From: Carettochelys insculpta
Taxonomy: Eukaryota > Chordata > Testudines > Carettochelyidae
Length of the DNA: 64,000 nt
NCBI RefSeq assembly: GCF_033958435.1
Contig: NC_134137.1
Coordinates: 245,194,501 to 245,258,500 of the forward strand
Reading direction: 5' to 3'
Of the stretch, positions 63,301-64,000 are shown piece by piece. Under the pieces are notes generated by a model that made no database searches, was not told the origin of the DNA, and saw only the letters and a list, made by a program, of their open reading frames with translations. The first letter of the stretch is position 1. Each line of letters starts with the position of its first letter. The position numbers were made by a program, and so were the translations under genes.

Positions 63301-63512
63301 GCAACTTCTTTAAAATCTTGCCCAAAACATAAACCTTCTTATAACATAATGCTTCTATTATATGAATGAAAACAATTTTAATGATTTTTGGTTGCTTGTT
63401 TAAAGCTTGAAGATGCTGTATTCCGGGACTTCTGTGAAGAGATTGGGGTGGTGAATATTCGTGTATTTGAGCAAGAACGTGTGAAACAGAAGGAGGAAAC
63501 TGACAGGAAAAG
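15274..63512 (+). CDS. SMC1B: SMC1B, meiotic cohesin ATPase, exons 1-15 (3' part outside)
   Basis: Coding exons: 15274-15382, 19602-19790, 24056-24168, 32850-33053, 34486-34724, 35143-35401, 38449-38589, 42874-42956, 43512-43719, 46490-46675, 50438-50617, 58407-58553, 59421-59558, 60090-60206, 63406-63512. All junctions are GT-AG and the frame stays open across every one, giving about 807 residues of an expected 1,235 or so. Domains in order: ATPase head with Walker A GPNGSGKS (32-39), first coiled coil (about 165-510), hinge (about 515-660), return coil from about 665. The second head half with signature and Walker B is beyond the window. SMC1B replaces SMC1A in germline cohesin and is needed for sister cohesion, axis length and telomere attachment in meiosis. 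Sequence features such as [20 protein letters not shown] and [20 protein letters not shown] match SMC1B more closely than SMC1A. Confidence 0.95.
15383..16591. other. SMC1B intron 1, first part, nothing recognised
   Basis: GC-rich at first, then AT-rich. No exon, RNA gene or repeat that I can name before the Penelope dimer at 16606. Confidence 0.4.
16782..17268 (-). pseudogene. Penelope-like GIY-YIG endonuclease remnant (dimer B, left arm)
   Basis: Minus-strand frames carry the GIY-YIG core ([20 protein letters not shown]), then [40 protein letters not shown] and [20 protein letters not shown] to a natural stop near 16782. Unlike dimer A, the tail is in frame with the GIY-YIG part. The RT is missing. 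Confidence 0.85.
17278..17456 (+). pseudogene. Penelope-like C-terminal tail (dimer B, right arm)
   Basis: Plus-strand copy of the tail, from [18 protein letters not shown] to AYLTQSNS, after which the 3' UTR follows. The upstream part of the open frame is antisense left-arm sequence and is not real coding sequence. Confidence 0.8.
17878..17940 (-). mobile_element. Penelope-type 3' tail fragment, single arm
   Basis: ggtcctgtggcaccttatag followed by actaacagaaaagttttgag is the 3' tail of a second Penelope subfamily (compare 37340-37390, opposite strand). No mirror arm found. Confidence 0.6.
18071..18393. mobile_element. Tigger-like MITE, intact copy
   Basis: Inverted ends caggttgaacctctct and agagaggttcaacctg, preceded by TA and followed by TG. 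Non-coding. Its sequence continues unbroken across the point where the copy at 6885-11673 is split by the Harbinger element. Confidence 0.75.
18664..19290. mobile_element. Penelope-like element, inverted dimer C
   Basis: The left arm (18664-18920, minus) and right arm (about 18950-19290, plus) mirror each other from the ggccaggtaa/ttacctggcc boundary out to the agtgctacttgactgc tail, with a spacer of about 30-40 bp. Only 3' UTR sequence is present. The arms are more diverged than in A and B. No convincing target duplication. Confidence 0.82.
19602..19790 (+). CDS. SMC1B: SMC1B exon 2
   Basis: Acceptor aaag (to 19601), donor gtaagt at 19791. Encodes residues 37-99: the Walker A lysine and serine (GKSN), [40 protein letters not shown] and [20 protein letters not shown], all conserved in the SMC1 head. 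Confidence 0.95.
21753..22290. mobile_element. Penelope-type inverted dimer F, split by a MITE
   Basis: Left arm (21753-21813, minus: cagtggcacttcaaagacta) and right arm (22251-22290, plus: tagtctttaaagtgccacca) are mirror images of a third Penelope tail type. A Harbinger MITE sits between them in a TTA site. Confidence 0.65.
21814..22250. mobile_element. Foldback MITE, TTCGAA family, in a TTA target
   Basis: Ends gggcttgtctacactacc and ggtaatgtagacatagcc, with TTA on both sides (21811-21813 and 22251-22253). The interior is mirrored around about 22020-22040, with gcagcacttcattaa in inverted copies. Confidence 0.88.
22948..23408. mobile_element. Harbinger-type MITE, foldback, TTA/TGA flanks
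   Basis: Ends ggctatgtctgcagacc and atgtagaagtagcc; interior arms share cattcctctc, gagggaacccgac and cttcatttgca in inverted order. The flanks are TTA (22945-22947) and TGA (23409-23411). An internal tttttg microsatellite lies at 23232-23265. Confidence 0.72.
24056..24168 (+). CDS. SMC1B: SMC1B exon 3
   Basis: Acceptor attag, donor gtaagg. Encodes residues 100-137: [38 protein letters not shown], the head segment ending at the Q-loop. Confidence 0.95.
24169..25163. other. SMC1B intron 3, first part, nothing recognised
   Basis: About 1 kb without a feature that I can support; 24610-25140 looks repeat-like in composition but I could not place it in a family. Confidence 0.35.
25164..25722. 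mobile_element. hAT-like non-autonomous element
   Basis: Ends caggggtggggaacc and ggttccccacccccgtg are inverted and of the CAGGGGTGG hAT type. The interior is C-rich and non-coding. The flanks share taagg but no clean 8-bp duplication. Confidence 0.6.
25723..26147. other. SMC1B intron 3, nothing recognised
   Basis: About 425 bp with no supported feature. Confidence 0.35.
26148..27008. mobile_element. hAT-like non-autonomous element, C-rich interior
   Basis: Ends cagggctgagcataata and ctattatgcaccccag form an imperfect inverted pair. The interior includes ctggatccagccc-type text and a C-rich repeat. Candidate 8-bp flanks ccttaagt and ctttagat match at 5 of 8. Confidence 0.5.
27037..27057. 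repeat. (TAA)n microsatellite
   Basis: About six to seven TAA units directly before the SINE, probably the insertion context or the SINE tail. Confidence 0.8.
27060..27250 (-). mobile_element. tRNA-derived SINE with CR1-type tail (Cry-like)
   Basis: On the minus strand it starts ggggatagctcagtggtttg, a pol III A box, then gggttgtgagccc-like B-box text, and ends in aaggtcccttccagttctat, the CR1 3' tail. A tRNA head with a CR1 tail is the layout of the Cry (tortoise pol III) SINE. It is the best taxonomic clue in the window. Confidence 0.85.
27251..27689. other. SMC1B intron 3, nothing recognised
   Basis: About 440 bp of unassigned sequence. Confidence 0.35.
28125..28325 (+). pseudogene. Harbinger Myb/SANT-like gene remnant
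   Basis: Across shifted frames the plus strand gives VQALLTCGE, then [20 protein letters not shown] and a KVKGL close. The spacing parallels VLLALWGKEEVLQVM ... RRKVKL of the Myb-like gene at 10482-11058. At least two indels and two stops. Confidence 0.5.
28327..30603. repeat. About 100-bp unit present three times inside the Harbinger remnant
   Basis: A unit of the form accatgtgtaaggtagtg ... cagcaggcagccca ... ccagcctgcttccagcctca occurs at about 28327-28430 and 30505-30603, with a more diverged copy at 28620-28725. All are in the same orientation. The last copy interrupts the transposase between its YFSSK and [10 protein letters not shown] motifs. Confidence 0.6.
30085..30690 (-). pseudogene. 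HARBI1-like transposase remnant
   Basis: Minus-strand pieces in order: [20 protein letters not shown] (first Asp, 30685 downwards), a repeat insertion, [30 protein letters not shown] (second Asp), then [20 protein letters not shown] and [20 protein letters not shown]. Stops and frame changes separate them. The expected catalytic Glu before the YTFRCLK motif reads Lys, as in the element at 7740-9294. Confidence 0.75.
30701..31134. mobile_element. Harbinger-type MITE, TTGACA family
   Basis: Ends ggctatgtttagactag and ctgtagtcatagcc, with TAA (30698-30700) and TAG (31135-31137) outside. The interior has many tgttgacag words, as at 2473-2892. It sits directly against the right end of the Harbinger remnant. 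Confidence 0.75.
31138..31743. other. SMC1B intron 3, nothing recognised
   Basis: AT-rich stretch of about 600 bp with no supported feature. Confidence 0.35.
31744..32331. mobile_element. TA-flanked DNA element with C-rich core, copy 3
   Basis: Ends cactaaacgctcaaaatg and ttgagggactactg are inverted relatives, with TA on both sides (31742-31743 and 32332-32333). The C-rich centre repeats cccctggctcaac-like units. It contains cttacctttcaaaag, which is shared with the copies at 1079 and 40016. An internal inverted pair, ttgcacttaactt/gagttaagtgcaa, lies at 31773-31810. Confidence 0.6.
32355..32559. mobile_element. Penelope-type inverted dimer E
   Basis: Left arm (minus) and right arm (plus) mirror gagcataagcttttgtgggc / gcccacgagagcttatgctc out to the caccttatagac / gtctataaggtgcc tails, with a junction near 32465-32475. 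Flanks aagtatata (32346-32354) and aagtatgta (32560-32568) look like a 9-bp target duplication. The left arm has the longer 3' end (gtatcagaggggtagctgag). Confidence 0.82.
32850..33053 (+). CDS. SMC1B: SMC1B exon 4
   Basis: Acceptor tttcag, donor gtaatt. Encodes residues 138-205: [60 protein letters not shown] and HAKLEKEE, the turn from head into the first coiled coil. Confidence 0.95.
33215..33718. mobile_element. Foldback MITE, TTCGAA family, with a SINE/CR1 tail nested inside
   Basis: Ends gctatgtctgcac and gtgtagatgtatcc; inner arms share gcagcacttca and ctaattctacctcatggcaa-type text with 33600-33650 in inverted order. A CR1-type tail at 33477-33576 interrupts the right arm. Confidence 0.68.
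33477..33576 (-). mobile_element. CR1-type tail of a SINE or LINE
   Basis: On the minus strand it ends caaggtcccttccagttcta after ggatggtgctcggtcctgcc, matching the tail of the SINE at 27060-27250. Confidence 0.65.
33719..34485. other. SMC1B intron 4, nothing recognised
   Basis: About 770 bp with no supported feature before exon 5. Confidence 0.4.
34486..34724 (+). CDS. SMC1B: SMC1B exon 5
   Basis: Acceptor tgtag, donor gtaagt in phase 2. Encodes residues 206-284: [40 protein letters not shown] and on to QQQMEKEMK. Heptad-rich first coiled coil. Confidence 0.95.
35143..35401 (+). CDS. SMC1B: SMC1B exon 6
   Basis: Acceptor ttaaag, donor gtgagt. The first base completes the split Lys codon. 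Encodes residues 285-371: [40 protein letters not shown] and on to [11 protein letters not shown]. Coiled coil. Confidence 0.95.
35402..35954. other. SMC1B intron 6, first part, nothing recognised
   Basis: About 550 bp with no supported feature. Confidence 0.35.
35955..36016 (-). mobile_element. Penelope-type 3' tail fragment, single arm
   Basis: gagggatatctgtgttagta then caaggagtcctgtggcacct, the same tail as dimer E on the minus strand. It is followed by an unclassified GC-rich block (36017-36530) in which I see only compositional ORFs. Confidence 0.55.
36938..37398. mobile_element. Penelope-type inverted pair G from two different subfamilies
   Basis: The left piece (minus, to about 37030) carries atgttttggagcataagctt; the right piece (plus, to 37398) carries agctcatgctcaaaactttt and the longer 3' UTR. 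The tails point outward as in the other dimers, but the arms belong to distinct tail subfamilies. Two independent insertions are therefore possible. Confidence 0.6.
37399..37742. mobile_element. Foldback MITE, left end removed
   Basis: Mirror arms around 37505-37540 (ccttattcctatttgg / ttttaggaataagg). The right end ggggctagtgtagacacagc is intact. Comparison with the MITE at 44937 shows about 70 bp missing on the left, where the Penelope tail abuts. Confidence 0.72.
38449..38589 (+). CDS. SMC1B: SMC1B exon 7
   Basis: Acceptor gtacag, donor gtatgt. Encodes residues 372-418: [40 protein letters not shown] and RKQKETE. Coiled coil. Confidence 0.95.
38590..39174. other. SMC1B intron 7, first part, nothing recognised
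   Basis: About 585 bp with no supported feature. Confidence 0.35.
39175..39838 (+). mobile_element. CR1 LINE 3' end with ORF2 C-terminus
   Basis: The frame reads [80 protein letters not shown] and [20 protein letters not shown]: the region after RT in CR1 ORF2, ending at a natural stop near 39744. The 3' UTR includes ctggactcgatggcctctcg and ccttccagtcct, the CR1 signature, closing in ttctatga. 5' truncated. The longer upstream part of the open frame is not CR1-like. Confidence 0.92.
40016..40803. mobile_element. TA-flanked DNA transposon with C-rich core, copy 2
   Basis: Ends cattcatgcttcgttaaatg and atatagcaaggggtgagtg, with TA outside both (40014-40015 and 40804-40805). Same layout as 1079-1829: C-rich cagcctgaccccc minisatellite (40120-40600), cttacctttcaaaagcagc, then aaccaatcagagactt. 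Confidence 0.68.
40806..42873. other. SMC1B intron 7, second part, nothing recognised
   Basis: About 2 kb, AT-rich, with only short stop-ridden frames. No repeat family recognised; it looks like old unique intron. Confidence 0.4.
42874..42956 (+). CDS. SMC1B: SMC1B exon 8
   Basis: Acceptor ttatttag, donor gtatgt in phase 2. Encodes residues 419-445: [20 protein letters not shown] and EEYAKSC. Too short for simple ORF calling but fixed by phase and similarity. Confidence 0.93.
43215..43300 (-). mobile_element. Penelope-type 3' tail fragment, single arm
   Basis: On the minus strand gtctttaagggggcacagaa follows gataaccaagttagtcttgt, a diverged tail. No mirror arm. Confidence 0.4.
43512..43719 (+). 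CDS. SMC1B: SMC1B exon 9
   Basis: Acceptor tttgaag, donor gtaatt. Encodes residues 446-515: [40 protein letters not shown] and on to [14 protein letters not shown]. End of the first coil and entry to the hinge. Confidence 0.95.
43720..44936. other. SMC1B intron 9, first part; (TATG)n microsatellite only
   Basis: A tatg microsatellite of about six units lies at 43780-43803. The rest, about 1.1 kb of AT-rich sequence, has no supported feature. Confidence 0.45.
44937..45368. mobile_element. Foldback MITE, TTCGAA family, older copy
   Basis: Ends ggtcacactagcccc and ggagctagtgtggcc. Mirror arms around 45140-45170 share agcccccttc-type text, ctaatgaggca and attagcataatggcag in inverted order. More diverged than the copy at 7013. 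Confidence 0.72.
45654..45904. mobile_element. Penelope-like element, inverted dimer D (shortest arms)
   Basis: Left arm (minus) and right arm (plus) meet at about 45800-45808 and mirror ctatggtctgaagaagtggg to the agtgctacttgactg tail. Flanks tatttcttttcca (45641-45653) and tatttcctttcca (45905-45917) agree at 12 of 13. Here the left arm keeps the full 3' end (gccgtgctagtctatatatt). Confidence 0.88.
46490..46675 (+). CDS. SMC1B: SMC1B exon 10
   Basis: Acceptor cttaag, donor gtaagt. Encodes residues 516-577: [60 protein letters not shown] and LD. First half of the hinge. The frame upstream (46343 on) is intronic. Confidence 0.95.
46676..47471. other. SMC1B intron 10, first part, nothing recognised
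   Basis: About 800 bp; a slightly GC-rich patch at 46840-47040 has no match that I can name. Confidence 0.35.
47472..47905. mobile_element. Harbinger-type foldback MITE
   Basis: Ends ggccacgtctacacag and ctgtgtaaacgtggtc. Arms mirror cagcagggttgtgcaaatga / tcatttgcacgaccctgccg and the tctgtc words inside. Non-coding. Confidence 0.75.
47906..48735. other. SMC1B intron 10, nothing recognised
   Basis: About 830 bp with no supported feature. Confidence 0.35.
48736..49048. mobile_element. TA-flanked mariner-like MITE
   Basis: Ends cagtagggtcacaac and gtcacgactttgctg, each next to TA (48734-48735 and 49049-49050). GC-rich interior. The mirrored words gttgaattttgtgaa and aaattcgcaaatgtgg lie near the ends. 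Confidence 0.6.
49855..50240 (+). mobile_element. CR1/L3-type LINE 3' end
   Basis: Phrases in order: gattgccagaggaggctgtg-like text at 49970, ggcacctggtgttggccact at 50147 and the closing cccagtatgggcgttcttat at 50210. These parallel, on the opposite strand, the 3' UTR of the element at 13188-13823. ORF2 is decayed. Confidence 0.72.
50438..50617 (+). CDS. SMC1B: SMC1B exon 11
   Basis: Acceptor ttttag, donor gtaaga. Encodes residues 578-637: [40 protein letters not shown] and [20 protein letters not shown]. Second half of the hinge. The DIRS element begins 120 bp after its donor. Confidence 0.95.
51215..53341 (+). pseudogene. DIRS gag-like ORF1 with one in-frame stop
   Basis: ATG at 51215 opens a Cys/His cluster ([17 protein letters not shown]) followed by an in-frame TGA at 51368. 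Reading is open from there to 53341. The middle is a Ser/Pro/Thr/Arg-rich low-complexity stretch with repeated gcaccga words. The C-terminal half holds the conserved DIRS gag block ([40 protein letters not shown]). The end is Arg/Gln/Tyr-rich and overlaps ORF2. It is expected to package the element RNA. The stop at codon 52 and the CpG-rich context suggest a CGA-to-TGA change. Confidence 0.85.
53253..55322 (+). pseudogene. DIRS reverse transcriptase/RNase H ORF2, frame-disturbed
   Basis: RT motifs in order: [57 protein letters not shown] and FIFPYLDD (54003-54027). Directly at YLDD a 19-bp tandem duplication (54009-54027 and 54028-54046) throws the remainder of RT into the next frame, where it runs to 54456. 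RNase H is back in the original frame ([55 protein letters not shown]), followed by the DIRS C-terminal domain ([33 protein letters not shown]). The continuous 689-codon frame therefore hides an out-of-frame segment between 54047 and about 54440. It copies element RNA through a circular intermediate when intact. Confidence 0.87.
54009..54046 (+). repeat. 19-bp tandem duplication over the RT YLDD motif
   Basis: atcttcccgtacctggacg occurs twice without a gap, duplicating the catalytic motif codons and shifting the frame by one. Confidence 0.97.
55295..56356 (+). CDS. DIRS tyrosine recombinase
   Basis: An uninterrupted 353-codon frame from ATG 55295, overlapping the end of ORF2 by 28 nt. The N-terminal core-binding part reads [20 protein letters not shown] and [20 protein letters not shown]. 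The catalytic part has the first Arg in [10 protein letters not shown], an H-x-x-R box in [10 protein letters not shown], the Trp in [10 protein letters not shown] and the candidate nucleophile Tyr in TKHYAMH. That set (R, HxxR, W/H, Y) defines tyrosine recombinases. It would insert the circular DNA into the genome. Open frame upstream of 55295 in this phase is shadow of RNase H. This is the only DIRS gene here with no visible lesion; expression is unknown. Confidence 0.88.
   Translation: MVNPWLGALETTCSEGVQQVLECSWRTSTRKTYQHKWLRFSDWCSSRQLTSRDATIPMILDYLLQLKQKGLSLSSIKVHLAAISAFRHEEDGSTIFAHPVVLRFLKGLVNLYPPPPRKPIPPSWSLDLVLHTLSGPPFEPLATVPLRLFTIKTTFLLAITSARRVSELAAVMSTPPCTIFSKEAVVLRLHPAFVPKVSSDFHINKPIVLPSFYPKPHNSSEEARLHLLDVRRALAFYINRTKLFRKTDRLLVSIASRSKGEALSLQRISNHIVSCIRLCYELRKTPLPVPPRAHSTRAMAASTAFFKGIALRGICRAATWSSCDTFTKHYAMHRMLHEDTRVSTAVLSRASCA
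56408..56507. repeat. DIRS internal complementary region
   Basis: gtggagcacccacggggacc (56413 on) complements the start of the left terminal repeat, and gttcttcgagatgtgtcccc (56474 on) complements the right terminal repeat. Adjacent to the recombinase stop, as in other DIRS elements, where it aligns the ends for circle formation. Confidence 0.9.
56782..57172. other. SMC1B intron 11, nothing recognised
   Basis: About 390 bp of AT-rich intron between the DIRS and hAT elements. Confidence 0.4.
57173..57780. mobile_element. hAT-like non-autonomous element
   Basis: Ends cagggctgcgcaaagatg and gatgtaaaaagtttgctcag followed by gcctg. Candidate 8-bp flanks gtctatag (57165-57172) and ctctgtag (57781-57788) match at 6 of 8. 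GC-rich interior related to the element at 36802-38212. Confidence 0.65.
57781..58406. other. SMC1B intron 11, last part, nothing recognised
   Basis: About 620 bp of AT-rich intron. Confidence 0.4.
58407..58553 (+). CDS. SMC1B: SMC1B exon 12
   Basis: Acceptor tttcag, donor gtaagt. Encodes residues 638-686: [40 protein letters not shown] and RDRLVNELK. The GVISGGSSD motif closes the hinge. Confidence 0.95.
58554..59420. other. SMC1B intron 12, nothing recognised
   Basis: About 870 bp. The text gttagtggtgtcttgttggt at 58713 is faintly like a Penelope tail, but too diverged to call. Confidence 0.35.
59421..59558 (+). CDS. SMC1B: SMC1B exon 13
   Basis: Acceptor gttttag, donor gtagta. Encodes residues 687-732: [40 protein letters not shown] and LANFYK. 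Start of the return coiled coil. Confidence 0.95.
59559..60089. other. SMC1B intron 13, nothing recognised
   Basis: About 530 bp of AT-rich intron. Confidence 0.4.
60090..60206 (+). CDS. SMC1B: SMC1B exon 14
   Basis: Acceptor gtttag, donor gtaaca. Encodes residues 733-771: [39 protein letters not shown]. Coiled coil. Confidence 0.94.
60332..60692. mobile_element. Harbinger-type MITE, TATTTCAAAATA family
   Basis: Ends ggctatgcctacacgg and gttgtgtagacatagcc. The interior repeats ctatttcaaaatag, itself nearly palindromic, about ten times. Confidence 0.78.
61500..62130 (+). repeat. Tandem repeat, about four units of 155-180 bp
   Basis: ctggccatccatcccac recurs at about 61615, 61770, 61949 and 62110, each followed by tgatccctgaaaatarygca, agaatgtagga and tttttggttttcccc-like text. 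Units differ by substitutions and indels. Confidence 0.8.
62215..62360 (+). repeat. Short GGC/AGC-rich repeat, two units
   Basis: Two diverged copies of ccagttgaagtattctctct-type text followed by gcggcggcggcagcagcagc or cagcagcagcagagcc. Confidence 0.55.
63111..63405. other. SMC1B intron 14, last part, nothing recognised
   Basis: About 295 bp up to the exon 15 acceptor. Confidence 0.4.
63406..63512 (+). CDS. SMC1B: SMC1B exon 15
   Basis: Acceptor tttaaag. Encodes residues 772-806: [35 protein letters not shown], then a phase-2 end before GTGGTG at 63513. The donor is weaker than the others; without it the frame would stop at TGA 63529. Family similarity (FCEEIGVxNIR) places it in the return coil. 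Confidence 0.92.
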
Positions 63513-63925
63513 GTGGTGTTCAAGGAAATGAAAACTTATATGGGCATTATCAAAATAAGTACATAAGTAATTTAGTAATTGCATAATTATCTTAGGGAGG
63601 ATTGAAAAAACTGGAGAGATTTACTGCAAGATATCATGTATTGTCTCCATTTTCTCTACCACATCATATCAAGCAATCCTAACAATATGCTAATATGTTC
63701 ATTGCTGGGCTACTACTCCAGCTACAATGTTAGTTCACAGTGGTATATGACAACTAACTGGCTAAGGTGAGAATATATTAATACTGTACATGCGTGTAAA
63801 TGTATATATGCCTATAACAACAAGAAAGAATAGCCTAAAAGCTACCCAGAGAAATGGCTTTATTTTTAAATTTGTAAAAAGAGTAACACTGTTAATCAAG
63901 GTTTAGTGGAATAGTGGCCATCCCT
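63513..63925. other. SMC1B intron 15, nothing recognised
   Basis: About 410 bp of AT-rich intron. Confidence 0.4.
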
Positions 63926-64000
63926 TCCCCTGTGGCTCAGTGGAAGGTCACTCCTCCTCAGTGTAAAAGGTCACACATTTCAAAGGAGAGGCAAATGTAA
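63926..64000 (+). mobile_element. Possible tRNA-derived SINE head, cut by the window edge
   Basis: tggctcagtgg at about 63932 is a perfect pol III A box; a degraded B box (ggtcacacatttcaaa) follows at the right distance. Not a tRNA gene, since the arms do not pair. Confidence 0.35.

Noticed and set aside
63926..64000. tRNA gene
   Set aside because: Only an A box and a weak B box; the cloverleaf arms do not pair. More likely a SINE head.

Overview
The window is vertebrate nuclear DNA, most probably from a turtle. It carries single-copy gene exons with GT-AG introns, CR1 LINEs, Penelope-like elements, a DIRS retrotransposon, many PIF/Harbinger MITEs, and a tRNA-derived SINE with a CR1-type tail, which is the structure of the Cry/tortoise pol III SINE of cryptodiran turtles. 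I see no prokaryotic operon, CRISPR array or phage.

Two host genes lie head to head. RIBC2 (ciliary microtubule inner protein) is on the minus strand, with exon 1 at 14697-14813 and exon 2 at 2055-2136; the rest lies beyond the left edge. SMC1B (meiotic cohesin ATPase) is on the plus strand, with fifteen phase-compatible exons from 15274 to 63512. These encode about 807 residues: N-terminal ATPase head, first coiled coil, hinge and the start of the return coil. The 460-bp GC-rich gap between the two ATGs is a likely bidirectional promoter with an RFX X-box-like site, an E2F site, a Myb-type site and a TATA-like box. This suits two genes used in germ cells and ciliated or flagellated cells.

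Most of the rest is transposon. RIBC2 intron 1 (12.6 kb) holds Harbinger MITEs, a TA-flanked element with a C-rich core, an inverted Penelope dimer with a 14-bp target duplication (2991-5607), a 4.6-kb two-gene Harbinger element (6963-11557) nested in a Tigger-like MITE and itself carrying a 446-bp foldback MITE, a Tigger transposase remnant and a CR1 tail. SMC1B introns hold further inverted Penelope dimers, hAT-like and Harbinger elements, CR1 pieces, a SINE and, in intron 11, a structurally complete 6-kb DIRS element (50737-56781) with gag-like, RT/RNase H and tyrosine recombinase ORFs, inverted termini and an internal complementary region.

The most unusual feature is that six Penelope-derived insertions are head-to-head inverted dimers, several with a single target-site duplication around the whole dimer. 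Nothing else looks like a new multi-gene system; the remaining interest is in promoter architecture, nesting and transposon decay.
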